64,000 nt of DNA from Dichotomocladium elegans (GCA_025716815.1 JAIXMN010000001.1:1674001-1738000); one strand, 5' to 3'; numbered from the stretch's first letter, positions 1-13,400 are shown. Notes: generated by a model not told the origin, from the sequence alone. Numbers and translations: made by a program.

Positions 1-983
1 CTGCTCTATGGGATCGCTATGTTTGGATTCTACTTGTCGACAGCAGAGGAATATCATACCGGCACGTTATACCTTGGATATGTGAATGCGCCTACGGAGG
101 GTGTAATCTTAGCATGCATTGTGTTTTGCATCTCGGGTCACTACGGTAAATTTCGGGGTGCCGGAAGCTAGGACGTGAGTAATGGAGAGGTGAAATCAAA
201 GTACTGATTTGGTATGGTATGATACGATATGTTCCAATAGGACCTTCGGTATGGGCCACGCCGTTGGACAAGATTCTGCCTGCTCAATGGATACTTACAC
301 CCTCCATCGGCGCAACAACTGCTTCGTATGCAGTGCTCTGGGGGATTGGTTTTCTATTTGTCTTTACTCACGTACCGGTTTGGTAGGTGTTGATGGGATC
401 AGGTCGTTTGTGTAGTGTGTCAATGCTTATTCGATGTGACCTGTGAAAGTTTTTACGCGATGTACAAGGCATGTGCAAAGAAGAAGCAACCGTTCATCTC
501 GACAATGATTATTCAGAATATGCCAATCATTACGTATACTGCAGCTTTCCTTTCGTGGGTCCTCTCTCCTTATTCCTTCATCCTTTCGCATCATCATTTT
601 ATTTTGTACACTATCACAACCGGTATCGTTTTCGGTCGTATGGCGACCAAGATTATCCTTGCTCACTTGACCAAAGCTCCGTTTCCTCGGTTCACTGTTT
701 TGTTGTTTCCCCTCATTGGAGGCGCTGTCATTAGCAACCTTCCTCGTTTGACAACTATGTAAGTTTACTGCGTGTCCGTCAGACTTCCTGTTGCTCATCT
801 TATCCTTTTTAAAGTCCTCCAATTTTTACCCCTGAATCCGAATTCTTGTACTTGTGCGCTTATTTCCTGTTCGCACTGGTGGCTTACCTACGCTGGGCCG
901 TGGTCGTCATCAACAGCTTCTGCTCCTATCTAGGTATTCGGTGTCTAACCATTCCTCATCCTCAGATAAAGAAAGCGCAGTGA
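1..983 (+). CDS. Ethanolamine/choline phosphotransferase, 3' part (5' end outside window)
   Basis: CDP-alcohol phosphotransferase of the EPT1/CPT1 type. It catalyses the last step of the Kennedy pathway, moving phosphoethanolamine or phosphocholine from the CDP form to diacylglycerol in ER/Golgi membranes. The first exon in the window encodes the family segment EEYHTGTLYLGYVNAPTEG followed by a hydrophobic stretch. Later exons encode several membrane segments and GRMATKIILAHLTK, typical of the C-terminal half. The catalytic CDP-alcohol motif would lie upstream of position 1 and is not visible. Introns are near 170-240 and 397-415, with another near 761-815. The last exon ends in hydrophilic residues at TGA 981-983. 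Choline versus ethanolamine preference cannot be told from this part. Confidence 0.88.
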
Positions 984-1558
984 CGATGTGAGAAGGTTGC
1001 TGATACTACTATCTACAGTATCGCCGAAGACTGAGGTTTATAGCATATATTTTAAAAAAAAAGTAGAAAGAAAGAGTGACCTACGTCCTCTTAACAATAA
1101 AAAACAAGTCTGCCATCTCCATTGACAGTCTCTATATATACGTATCTGCCAATGACAAGGACTTGATACTAAGTGAAAATAAAGTTTGCAGCATGGTAGT
1201 CAAAGGAGCTGCATTACGGATGAGCTGTATCACTTCCCCGACGCTCCGCATCGCCCCCCACCCCGTAACACGGCAAAGAAAACCCCCGGCTTGTCATGGA
1301 ATTTTTCTGCATGTTTCACAAGCATCACACCCGCCAGCCCTGAAGAGAAGAACGATGGGGACCTGTTTTACCAATAACCTCTTATAAATGCATACGTTGA
1401 TTTTTTAACCTATCTTGGTCCTATGGTTTGGAAGAATTTGTTTTCAAAACTCTGGATATGTTACACACAGATACTACGAGCAGAAACCTCTCTCCGACCC
1501 CTTATCCGGAAATTGAAAAGCAGGAAGCCCTCCTGTCTTTCTTTCCTGGATGTAAACG
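984..1558. other. Intergenic, about 575 bp
   Basis: This lies between the phosphotransferase stop and the adenylate-kinase-like start. It is AT-rich near 1040-1160 and contains an AATAAA-like stretch near 1098. No protein similarity was recognised in any frame. It probably holds the 3' UTR of the first gene and the promoter of the second. Confidence 0.5.
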
Positions 1559-3576
1559 ATGGCCCACACTGTTACCCGAACCCTTTCGATTGCATTACGA
1601 AACTCAAATATTCTACGTGCTCAGTTGCAGCCGTTTCACAGGGCGCTGCCGCGCTATAATCGCCATTGCTTTTATTCGACGCCATCAGCTCCGCGCCAAA
1701 TTGCATCTCAACCATCGAGTGAGTGTACCTTTCGAGTAGGAAAGGGGGAAAGAAAACTTTTGGAATTGGGGATTCCATATGACAGTCATCTAAGAAATAA
1801 GGGAAAATATAGATGCTGCAGCTGTCTCTACAAGGACAACCACTGCAACGGACGAAAGTCAAGAGAAACGGTAAGGCCCTAAGGGACTGAACCTTTACCC
1901 TCCTCCTTTTGCTCCTTTCATCTTTGTCAAACTCAACCGAAGAATAAAAACATAGAGCAAGCGAAATCAAAGATGCCAAACTGATATTTAACCAAGCGTG
2001 GAAAAATATTGAGGATCATTATGGGCGTGAGAATCTTCATATGCCTCGAGAATTTATCTTTCTGATGGGTGCCCCTGGGTACAGAGATGTGCTGATGCAT
2101 ACGAATCAAATGCTGATAGCATCTTGTTATTATTTACGGCAGGTCGGGGAAGGGTACACATACGCCATCAATCTTGAGAGCACGGGGGATCACAAACCCA
2201 CCCATCTCCGTTTCTCAACTTTTACAAACGCCGGAATGCAAAGAGTTAATCAATAAGGGTCAGATGATCTCGGATCGATACGTCATTGAACTTATCCTAC
2301 ATGCACTACTTGATTGTGACCCAACAGTGGGCGTGCTAGTCGATGGTTTTCCTCGCACGGATATCCAGGTTGAGGCGCTCAAGATGCTCCACGACAAGAT
2401 GTCCGAATTACGAAGGGAGTTTTATCATACTGACCGTCGTGATCAATTCCCGTAAATAGGAGAGCGGTTGGGAAGGTATATCCGGTGCATACTAAAGAGA
2501 TAAGATTATTATTAGACGACCGGTGTTCCGCATCTGCGTTCTCTATGTAGATGAGGATATCTCTGTCCAAAGACAGTTGGCACGGGGTCGGATGATTCGA
2601 GAACATAACATTGAAGTGAAGAAGACCGGGCAGGGCGTATTGTGGGAGGAGCGTGTCACAGATAATGACGAGACGGTATGTCTTCTCCACACATGCGAAG
2701 TGAGGGCTGACTCCGCAACTATGCATATTCTAGGTCATTCGAAACCGCTATGCCATTTTCAAAGCCCATTACGGGTCTTTACTCAAGCTATCAAAGATGT
2801 TTCCTTTCCGTAATTCTATTTTTGAGGGTGTGTTCGTATATGAGTCTGTATCTAACCATCAATTTTTTGCCAGACCTCATCAATGCAACAGGACCGATCA
2901 AGGAAGTTATGCAGATCATTCTCCGAGAATTCGAGTACCAGTCATCCCTTGAACTTGACTCTGATACATATGATACCATCTCGCATATTCCTCTGGCAAC
3001 ACAGATTGGAATCCATGCTCGCCAGGTAAGATTGACTCAGGTGTATGTAGGAAACGAAAACGAGAGAAGGCCGATGCTATCTTTGTAGGATCTGATAAAC
3101 CGCTTGGAACATTACCAAGAAACAGAGCCAGAGACGTTGCATTGTGCCATTCAATTTATTGATGACAAGGTCATCCCGGAAGTCACCCGACATGCCATCA
3201 GTGGCCATGTCATGATCCGAACGTGCGTATATACGGGGGAAATGGAAAAATAGATACGTCCTAACTGAGCCCATTGTAGGGAGGACGCCCTTCTCAGAGA
3301 TAGACATTTCGTGAATATTGTGATGGATGTCTTGTCTGAGCGCGGGTACCATGTGTCATTTGACAGTAGGACACACCATGAACCTGTCCGAATAGACCTA
3401 AACACGGGGAAGATCGAGCTTGAAACGTAAATCAATCACCAATCCAGAAAAGAAGGATGGTGTGGGTGGTGCTTGCATTGCTAACATGGGCTGATACTGA
3501 TAGGCATGTAATCCATGTGCTGAATATTGATTTTCCGAAGCATTATATTCGAGCATTAGAGCAGAAATTCCATTAG
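1559..3576 (+). CDS. Adenylate-kinase-domain protein with long C-terminal extension, predicted mitochondrial
   Basis: Nucleoside monophosphate kinase of the adenylate kinase superfamily (ATP + AMP to 2 ADP by family). The start at 1559 gives an N-terminus rich in Arg, Ser and Ala without acidic residues (MAHTVTRTLSIALRNS), like a mitochondrial targeting peptide. Exons 1559-1718, 1813-1870 and 1956-2078 keep phase. The P-loop GAPGSGKG is split by an intron at 2079-2142, so it is intact only after splicing. The lid/NMP region shows LVDGFPRTDIQVEAL and RMIREHNIEVKKTGQG. After the kinase domain there is a long extension (HIPLATQIGIHARQ, HVMIRTEDALL) that ordinary 25-kDa adenylate kinases lack. 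Introns continue to the TAG near 3574. The extended architecture resembles larger eukaryotic adenylate-kinase-like proteins. The true substrate is uncertain. Confidence 0.8.
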
Positions 3577-5800
3577 ACGCTCGTACTCGTACTATTTAGA
3601 AGAAGCATAGTGATACCGATTTATGATTAATCACTAATGTCTGTCTGCAGCCTGTTGATATGACACGGGCTGCATGACAAAAATTATACTATGAGGTCGA
3701 AACTATACAGTATTGGAGATATCTACCATCAGAAATATATATGATCCTTGAAAATCCGAGGCTCATCCGGGGAACAATTAGCGACTCTGCATGCGATAGT
3801 TCATAATCATGGACGACTTTTTGAAGATTTCTATTGGAAACTTGTACATTACCCTATCCGCAAGTTCTTCCGATTGCAGGTGGTGTCGGTAACATGGCTA
3901 GGAGCATCATATGCATTTATCTTCCGTCCGAGCGGTTTATGACGGTTCACACAATACCAGAGATTAGTCCAGGAGATCACTTCAAGATATCTGCATATCT
4001 TGAGCACGAATATTGCTCCTAAATTGAGCTGACGTCAGATACGAGTAATGGATTTGTTCAGCAGTTTTATCAATGTCATTGTCTTTACGAGATATACTTC
4101 TTCTTCTGGTACCCATTCCAACATGTAGATACATCCGGAATGACCTTCATAAGAAACTCGTCAGTGGCCCATCATCGTGATCGCTTCATATACGTTTATA
4201 CCAATTCAGTCCAACGATATCGTTTTGTTATCGCCCAGTTTTTTAAGATTGTTCTCAATTGATGCATTAACACGACGATTCTTGCTTTGTTGATCCAGCT
4301 TGATGTCATTCAATGCAGATGTACGCTTCCATTCGTTTGATAATATCTCTCGATCGGTTATTTCCTATCATTGTATCCCAAAAGAATATCAATTTTCCTT
4401 GAACAGCTAGGAGATATTTCCATGGGATGGGAGAATGCCTTATTAGTTTCAATCTCGATTTTTGTGGATGTCGATCCAGACTTTCCATTGAGCAATATAG
4501 CATATGTATAAATATAAAAGTGTTGATATATAGTACACTTGGTGAATATGGGCTTATTCAATCCTCTTGATGTCAGTGTGCTTGAATATGATGTCCAATA
4601 TGAACGTAAATTTCGATAGTATGTCAGTTCGTTGCTTCTTGGATCTTCAGCACATACTCCAATGCTTCGATTCTGAAGAACATACAAGGAGGAAACGAGG
4701 CAGTTTTGCATTAGGTCCATCAACCATGTTGATGGCATTGATCTTACATATGCTCCACTCAGCTCAAAACCTGATACAGCTGCGAGTCCGTTGTTTCTTG
4801 CTACTGCATTCTGCTTTCTTTATCCGTATCGCTGCCAGTTTTTCATCGATACCATCTACATCAAGAATACGGTCAATTGCGACTTGAACATATTCATCAA
4901 GTGCGTGGAAGCTAGCTGGTTCCGCGTTTCAGGGTGGTGGTGTCTGTCCTGCATTGGCATCGAAATTATCGAGAAAATTGTTTCTGACTGCTGGGGTTAT
5001 GAAATTTACTAGTCTTGAAATTGCTAGTCTGAAGAGATGTAAATACTTGGCTATACCTTTACCATAAAAGAATTCGTACTTTATGAATTTTCTCTAAATT
5101 ACTGGACGGTCGACACCTCAAATGGATCCGTCTGGTCTGCCAACAGCGCTTGGGCAACAATGTACATGAGGCAATCTTTCACTATTTCGTCGCCTGCAAC
5201 TGACTGCAGTGTTGCTCTCTCGTTGTCTGTGAAGTCTTCACCACTGACTCTCTATATGCAAGGAATAAAACAAAGTGATTCATGAGACTTAGGTGCTTCG
5301 ATCCAGCCTTACCTTCTAGTATGCCATCAAAGTCACGTAACCCTCTACACTCAGATCTTGCAATTGTCGGGTCCCTTCTAGGAGCGGGCCGGAGATGCCT
5401 CTGTCTCATGATGTTTATGATGCTGCATCTCGCTTCTCAACAGTTTGTCGGGTGGACCAGATATTGTCGGAGCGGATACAAACATGGATTATAGAGCTTC
5501 GGCTTGCATGGCACATGAAGCTTTGTCTTACTGCAGCAGATAGCAGTTGATTGTCATCAAATAACTATACAAGCCGTTAGTGACTCTCTTATGATCAGCA
5601 AGCGCGCCAAGATCTCTTGCTGCACCGAAGCCAGAAAAAATATTATTGGCAGCTGACTCTGTGACCTTATTATCGTAAAAGCTTTCTACAATACGTCTCA
5701 GTGTTTGTTGGGCTGGTTTCTTGGTTGTATTGAGTACTCATACACGTTTCGAAGATTTCTGGATCTTTGAAATGGTGGAAAGAAAGGAAGATGATTGGTA
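3577..5800 (-). pseudogene. Decayed, unidentified protein-coding remnant
   Basis: No intact gene is present, but several minus-strand stretches read like protein in changing frames and are broken by stops. From upstream to downstream they include FYDNKVTESAANNIFSGFG and ARDLGALADHKRVTNGL near 5540-5680, DNERATLQSVAGDEIVKDC and LMYIVAQALLADQTDPFEV near 5110-5220, IDRILDVDGIDEKLAAIRIK near 4810-4880, and SGCIYMLEWVPEEEVYLVK near 4060-4130. The residue order is protein-like and the frame shifts by indels, as in a relic of one multi-exon gene of about 2 kb. I do not recognise the family. It could also be more than one relic. Confidence 0.35.
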
Positions 5801-6093
5801 TATAGGATCGATTTCGAGCCATTCAGAAATAACGCTATGGATCTACCAGCCAATAATATTCAAGCGTTTAAATGGTTTTGCGAAAATGTTCTAAAATCGT
5901 CAAACCCTCTACTAATTAGCTTTATCATCGCGAGTAACGGTTTCTGTGCAAAACCCAACTTTTATTTTGTGATCGTGTAATTTTCAGAACTACTAAGGCA
6001 CAACTTTAATTTTGGAAAACAGTATGTTTAGCGTTATTTACTGGAAGTTCAGACGGTATTAACATTGGAAACAAAATTGTTAGTACGTATAAT

Positions 6094-7726
<1,633 letters not shown>

Positions 7727-8069
7727 GTGGTCAGTGTGCTGTTTAAAGAAAGGAAAACACAAGGGAATAAGGATCCATCGCGGGGTTTCTCTTCTTGTCA
7801 CACATGTATGACCCAGGCTTGTGCCCTCCTTCAGTGTAATCTTATGAGGAATATTCGGGGGAATCCGCCTCCTGCCGGTCATGGAGATTTTGTATCTCTA
7901 TGTATACGTGTGCGTATCTATTTTTCACAGATATTTATGCTGCTTCTTACCCGAATATACATAATTGCAAATGTCGCGTGCACAGCGAAAGATTTCGCAC
8001 AAAAAAGCTTCCATTTCTATAAATGTTTGCTCATTTGAATCCTTTCTTTATACCTATTTTACATTCTGA
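7727..8069. other. Intergenic, CaMK upstream region
   Basis: This is the 5' flank of the minus-strand kinase gene, up to the Tc1 relic. It has a possible 5' leader with a short in-frame extension (7726-7882). No other coding signal was seen. Confidence 0.4.
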
Positions 8070-9290
8070 AATGAGCAATCTATCTTCTTATGAAAATGGC
8101 CATGGCCATGTCGTTGATGAGCACGGGCACCCTGAATATATGGACTACATCAATAATGAGGAAATGTACTCTCTTCTATCCGTTTGCTCTCACACAGAAT
8201 ATATTGGTTAGTCTATCTTTCAGGGGTAACTCGGAGCCTGTTGCTACGCGAAATGATATACACATTCAGATGAAAGAAGCAGATTTTTTAAGCGCGGCTA
8301 TACAATATACGTCAACAGAGATGCTCAGATTTTTTAACCTGATGCTTGGGAAGGTCTTGAGTGCAAAATAGCTAGGAACCCATCTTCAGTCAGCTGAGCC
8401 ATGGGTATCACAGTACGAAAAAGTACCCTGATAGCATTTTTAAGAAACGTAAAGGCAGCGGTCGTTCACGTACTCTCAACGAAGTGCGTAAGAGTGCTCT
8501 TTTAGAATGGGTTGATGAGAATCTGTCAATTGTCCTAGAGCAATCGATGGAGCAAATGCTCCAGAGATTTGAGGGTCTTAAAGTATTGAAAACGGCGCTC
8601 CATCGATTTATGAAAAATGAATACAACTTGTCACCGAAAAAGATTGGGTTTTAGCCTGTAGATAGGATAGTGATGCAAAGATCCAAGAGTGTCTTTATTG
8701 GGTGCACCGATGGGACGTGAATGACATTGATTTAGAAAAAACTGTTTTCCTTGACGAATCTGGCTTCCATACGAACCTGAAACGCAGTATGGCATTGTAG
8801 TTCAAGTGCCAAAAACAAGGGCAAAAACAACTACAATCTCGGGGGCAATTTCGGCATCAGGCATCATTAAATATAGCTTGAGAGTTCCACAACACCAACC
8901 AAAAAAAAAGAGCAAGACAGTCAATAGCTGCAAGCTATTGAACTGAAACTGGACATTATTTCAACTCTTAAAGCTACCATGGATGAAAAGGGTAAGTATG
9001 AGCATATGAAGGGCCATTATTTGGTAATGGGTAACGCGCCTATTCATAAGACTCGGATATCTCTAAATACATCAAGTCTCGAGGATATCAATCTGTTTAT
9101 CTTCCATCCTATTGAGCTGTTTGGTCGGTTATGAAGAACAAAGCAAAACATAATAAGTTCTTAGAAAGCGAGTCAATGATGGAACGAATCAGTGAACCAT
9201 CCAATAACTTGAAGTTGAGCGATGTCGAAGGATTCGTTTCTCATTCTTACAGATGTCTAGTTAGCTGTCGTAAAGGGGAAAAACTATAAT
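8070..9290 (+). mobile_element. Near-complete but dead Tc1/mariner-like transposon relic (copy I)
   Basis: Plus-strand remains of a Tc1-like transposase in several frames with stops and indels. The N-terminal piece is MSNLSSYENGHGHVVDEHGH (8072). The helix-turn-helix region includes SGRSRTLNEVRKSALLEWV near 8460. The first catalytic block is DLEKTVFLDESGFHTNLKRS near 8730. The second is MKGHYLVMGNAPIH near 9010, where the usual D is now G. The third is the SRGYQSVYLPSY remnant near 9080, where a deletion removed the Pro-Glu-Leu-Asn-Pro segment, followed by WSVMKNKAKH and VSHSYRCLVSCRKG near 9240-9280. The element is inactive. Terminal inverted repeats were not located. Confidence 0.8.
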
Positions 9291-10553
9291 CCGACTTGTG
9301 ATAATTCTACAGTGACGATCACGGTATATATATATATATATGATATAGGTATGCTAAAAAAAAGGAGGAAAAGAGTGAATATGAGAAGAAACCGTAACCA
9401 AGATTTCTTTGGATATGTTGAAAAGATTGTTAAGATATAAAGAGCAGTCCTCCTATATGAAATCATGCAGTATTAGGTCGTACCTCGGATAAAATAAATA
9501 GACTCTATAACTATGGCAAGTGAATGGTCACTTGTCTGATTGTGTAGAACAACTTGTTAGTGAATCAAATGATAAAGAGCTTTTTCATGCATAGTAAGAG
9601 CTGTGGGATCTTTTGTGGGATGTACGGTCGATTATCATTGATAATAAGTGTATAATTACCTTACAAGCATGTTCATTGATAGGAGACAACAAGTTTGATA
9701 CAGTAGTGGTTTTAATACGCAGATCGTGACGCACAACAGTATGGACTCTCTTGCTGCCACGTATCAAACAATGTCATTTTGTCTGACACATTCTGATGAA
9801 TTGGATGGCCTCTGATTCAATGATCTGCAGCTGAGTTATCGCCTGTATGGATTTTGGTCATGTCGACAATCCGAAAAGATATCCAAAGACCCGTTTAAAA
9901 TTACCTGCAGCAAGCTGTGGGCCGATAAACAAGAAGTATCGTGAACTAGAAGCGATAAGAGTCGTAAATGTAAGTATTCTGAAGGAAGATATCATCTGCT
10001 ACGTCATTGTACTTGTTTCAACATGTCAATCACAGGGATGTCTGATTTCTCAGAACTATTTCCTCTTCATCAAATCCACCCCTTGGCCATTCGTCCATGG
10101 GTTATCCAATGTGAATATTTATCGACTTGTTATTTGAATCTAATACCTTCTGTTCTTTGTAGATTGACCAATCGTACTTGTACTTGATGAGCCATGGAAG
10201 AGAGGCCAAGATGGAATCGCATCGTCCGGTGTGGCCGCAATTTGGATGCCTTCGGGTAGGACCTTCCCCTCAATTTTTTGTTTTTTTGGGTTGCCTGTAT
10301 CTGCCCTTGCTCCTGGAGTATCACCAATTCTCCACATTAGTTATCGCCGTGTAAATATCTTGATACGCCCGGTGTGAGCAGGGTTGGTAAGTCAAAGTAT
10401 ATAGGGGATGTTTTCTGTTGATTAATGATATCTTTCTACCTGGCAATACGACAATTTCGTATTTTTTATGCGACATTTTTTTCATCTTGTATACGAAACT
10501 TACTTTGGAAAGTGTAAGTACCTCTATTAACAACTAAACCACAATAAACCAAA
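9291..10553. repeat. Repeat shared with 43690-44390, non-coding or decayed
   Basis: There is no gene. Patches match a second copy downstream of another Tc1 relic: around 9915-9950 (ATAAACAAGAAGTATCGTGA versus CTAAACAAGAAGCATCGTGA near 43927), around 10165-10210 (TTGACCAATCG and GAAGAGAGG versus the same order near 44099-44145), and around 10435-10480 (AATACGACAATTT versus GATACGACAATTT near 44352). The order is kept in both places. It therefore behaves as the 3' part of a longer repeat unit that also includes the transposase end. Confidence 0.55.
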
Positions 10554-10555
10554 TA

Positions 10556-10578
10556 CAGTGGGTACCCGCTAATCCGGT
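10556..10578 (+). repeat. Left terminal inverted repeat of the Tigger element
   Basis: This 23-bp end starts CAGTGGGTACCCGC and ends CCGGT. It is identical to the reverse complement of 12684-12706. Confidence 0.92.
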
Positions 10579-10739
10579 TAGACTATAAACCGGTTTCCCG
10601 CTAATCCGGTCAGGTTCGCCCTTCATCAAATTTATATGCAGACAATGGCCGGTAATTCTGTAGACCGGGCACCGGTCAGAGTTTTCGGGGAAACCGGTTT
10701 ATAGAGAGAGCCAATGAAACCGTGTTATATGTCGGCACT

Positions 10740-12530
10740 TTATTCTCTGATAATAAACGTGTCAAGTGTGCGCTGCTTTGCGCTGTTCCGCTCTTCTGAC
10801 TCGAGTTTTCTAATCCTTTTATGGATTAATTCCAAGATGACTTGGTCTTCTTCATCGCGGACTGAGATTAGTTCTTGACATTGTTTATATACCCGCTTCA
10901 ACTGAGTAGCTGAGACTGGCGGCAAAACATCGGACTCATCCAAAATTGAATCCTCTACTTATATTGTCATAAGTTATAATTGTCCACCTCTCATCGATTT
11001 CGCAATCTCGTTTTTCATGGGTACAATACCGTCAATTTCCTGCTCTTTTTCTTTTTCTCCCATATAAAGATCAACACGCTGATCCAGAGTGAGGACCTCA
11101 TGGATGCTGGAGTTTTCATCCTGAGGAGAAATTGGAATTGAGGATGGATCAACATCCTCACCCAGGAGCTCGCCAAGAAGTACTTCTCGCTCTTGAACAT
11201 CTTCAGCTTGTTCTTCTATTGCTTGCTGTATAGGCTCTGCACCAGCAAGAAGACCTGTATGTCTCCAGCAATTGGCAATAGTGTTTCTAGAAACACGAGC
11301 CCATGCGGTGAGAACATTGTCAAGAGCCTGCTTTAGCCCAATCTTGTAGACGTTTTCATATGAATGGCGCTGGATCTTCCCAAGGGCCTGGATCATAAGT
11401 TGCGACCTTTATACCCTGCCATCAGCTCCTCATCTCTCATATAGGACAATAAATACTAGAACATACTGGTATTTAACTTTGACGCAATTGATGATACCAG
11501 CATCAAGAGGCTGGAAATGTGAAGTTGTGTTTGGCGGGAGCATGCATAAAACGATGTGTTTGAATTCCACATCAAGTTTGACATGGGATGTGGCATTATC
11601 CATCAGCAATAGGATCTTCTTTCCATTGTGCTTTCTGCCCAACATGATGTCAAGTTTTGTTAAGATCTTGCGGAAGATAGCACGGGTCATCCACGCCTTT
11701 TGGTTGTGATAATAATAATAACCACAGCTGGAAACTTCATTTATAGCGTTAACAAACAGTAGCATATCACATCCTCGCTCATTATATACATTACTTGGTT
11801 TTCCGTGAAAAGCTGGATCACTTGATTTATTGTGGTATCCAATAAAGGTGGGTGGGAGCTTGTGTGATCCGTCCGCATTACAGGCGAAAACTACTGTAAA
11901 CCTTTGCTTGTTCACAACAGTACCAGCAACAGGCTTGCTCGAAATGGTTCGTCTGGGAGGATTTCTCCAATATAACCCAGTCTCATCAATATTGTACACG
12001 CGCTCTGGTGGATACTCAGCAATCTTCGCCTTGATCTCAGCGATCGCCTGCTGAATGTCATCACAGCTGATGTCAATTGCGCTGGCTTCTCCGTGTATCA
12101 TGCGTGACTTAAACTGGTTCCTGGCCATGAACCTGGTCATCCACCCATCAGAAAACTTAAACCCAGTGGGTAGCTCGAGGTTCATCCTATTAGCCTGGAT
12201 TCTTGCTTCGCGTTCCAGCAATTGGCGACTAATTGGGGTTCCCATCGCTGCCATATCATGGACAAAAGCTGCAAGAATTTTCTCAAGCTCCGGAAGACTG
12301 GCACTTCTTGTACGCTTGCCAGCCAACTCGGTGTCTGTCATACCAAACAAAACATCGCGCAGCTTGAGAATATCTCCAATGGTAGATTTTCCTGGCTCTT
12401 TCTCAAGATTGAATTCTTCTTTGGCCCATCTTGCAAGTAGAGCTTGCTTGCTTTCTTTCGACTTGGGCAACGTATCTGCATAAATGCATATCTGCTTCTT
12501 CTGGGCTTTTGTAAGTGAGACCTTTGGCAT
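10740..12530 (-). CDS. Tigger/pogo-family DDE transposase (565 aa, three exons)
   Basis: Cut-and-paste transposase of the CENP-B-like Tigger/pogo group. The exons are 12530-11467 (1064 nt), 11406-10988 (419 nt) and 10954-10740 (215 nt). Together they make 1698 nt, exactly 566 codons including stop, with no internal stop. The N-terminus MPKVSLTKAQKKQICIYAD is a psq-type helix-turn-helix. A second, CENP-B-type DNA-binding domain follows, with GFKFSDGWMTRFMARN at about residues 123-138. The catalytic core shows YNIDETGLYW (first D), LLLMDNATSH (second D) and NTTSHFQPLDAGII (third D). The C-terminal exons are rich in Glu and Gln, as in related proteins. The intron removal at 11407-11466 restores LMIQALGKIQ in frame. 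All expected catalytic acids are present. Confidence 0.92.
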
Positions 12531-12683
12531 TATCGAAAATAAAGAAAAATTTTAGATGTTTAAAGGCTAACCGAAGATATATCGCTTTATCTAATGTTTA
12601 GGTCGTACAAGGTAATCAGCTGGCTCTGAATTCAGTAAACCGGTCACCCGATAAACCGGCCACATCCAACCTTCATGGAGCCG

Positions 12684-12706
12684 ACCGGATTAGCGGGTAC
12701 CCACTG
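12684..12706 (-). repeat. Right terminal inverted repeat of the Tigger element
   Basis: This is the exact inverted copy of 10556-10578, followed directly by TA, the duplicated target. Confidence 0.92.
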
Positions 12707-12858
12707 TAACTCCGTTTTTTATTTAAATGTACTCCTCAATCTCCATTTTCCGAGCAATGGTCATAATTCTATCATTTATATATGAAGAAAAGTTTCGCCT
12801 TTCTAATAATGTGGGATAGATAAAGATATACTATGTAGCAGAAAAAACAAATAGGGCA

Positions 12859-13400
12859 TTACGAACGGCTGCTTCCCCCCTGGTATCTCGACATTTCTTT
12901 GGTACGGGCAGGCATGGAATCGATTAGTACGTTACAGCTCATACTTCTATCAAATAGCACATTGCTAGCAATACTTTCGTCAAATCTTCGACCGTTTTGA
13001 CACTGACACTCGGCTTCTGCATTGCATCTTCTATATACTTCCATAATTTTCAATGAGATTCAGATCTGGTGATCGAGAAGGCCGATCCAAGTTGATTACG
13101 CCATTGTTTTCCCTCCGTCTTTTAGTGCATTACTTCTCCATATTGGCATTCCATCTTCCATAAGGATCGATTGATCGCACTCTTTTAGGAAATTGTTCAA
13201 CGGCATTTAGTATACCTTGTCGACGAAGCCTTGGGCAGTACGTCTACCAGGTTCCATACTAACCATTGCATGTTTCTTGCGTACGTTATTCCCGCCCAGA
13301 TCATCGCCGGTGTCCTTTCACTCTTGAATGTGGACACCGGGTAATCATCCTAAATGCTTCATCACATCTGCGCCATACTCGGATTATTCTTGAATTCTTG
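12859..13400 (-). mobile_element. Decayed Tc1-like transposon fragment, second family (copy V)
   Basis: Minus-strand pieces read as a Tc1-type DDE domain with frameshifts. They are DDYPVSTFKSERTPAMIWAG near 13290-13350, MEDGMPIWR near 13140-13170 and LDRPSRSPDLNLIENYGSI near 13040-13100. The second resembles the usual MEDGAPIH block and the last resembles SPDLNPIEN. Stops and frame changes show it is inactive. Residue choice differs from copies I-IV, so it is probably a separate Tc1 lineage. Confidence 0.65.

Larger units (their letters stand above)
10556..12706 (-). mobile_element. Complete Tigger/pogo-type DNA transposon, apparently intact
   Basis: A 2151-bp element flanked by TA at 10554-10555 and 12707-12708, the expected target duplication. 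Its ends are perfect 23-bp inverted repeats beginning CAGTGGGTACCCGCTAA (10556-10578 and 12684-12706). Subterminal copies of the CCGGTTT / CCGCTAATCCGGT theme follow at both ends (10585-10615, 12638-12660), which may be extra transposase sites. The only gene is the transposase on the minus strand. The element sits just after the decayed repeat copy I, so it is a later insertion. Intact TIRs, target duplication and reading frame point to recent movement. Confidence 0.93.

Noticed and set aside
7883..8070. Upstream start for the CaMK gene at 7882
   Set aside because: It needs a weak intron (GTGACA donor) and gives a non-conserved N-terminus. The start at 7726 fits the family better, so this is only noted.
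12055..12483. 142-aa plus-strand frame inside the Tigger transposase
   Set aside because: It is antisense to the intact transposase exon with no known family and is explained by codon bias.
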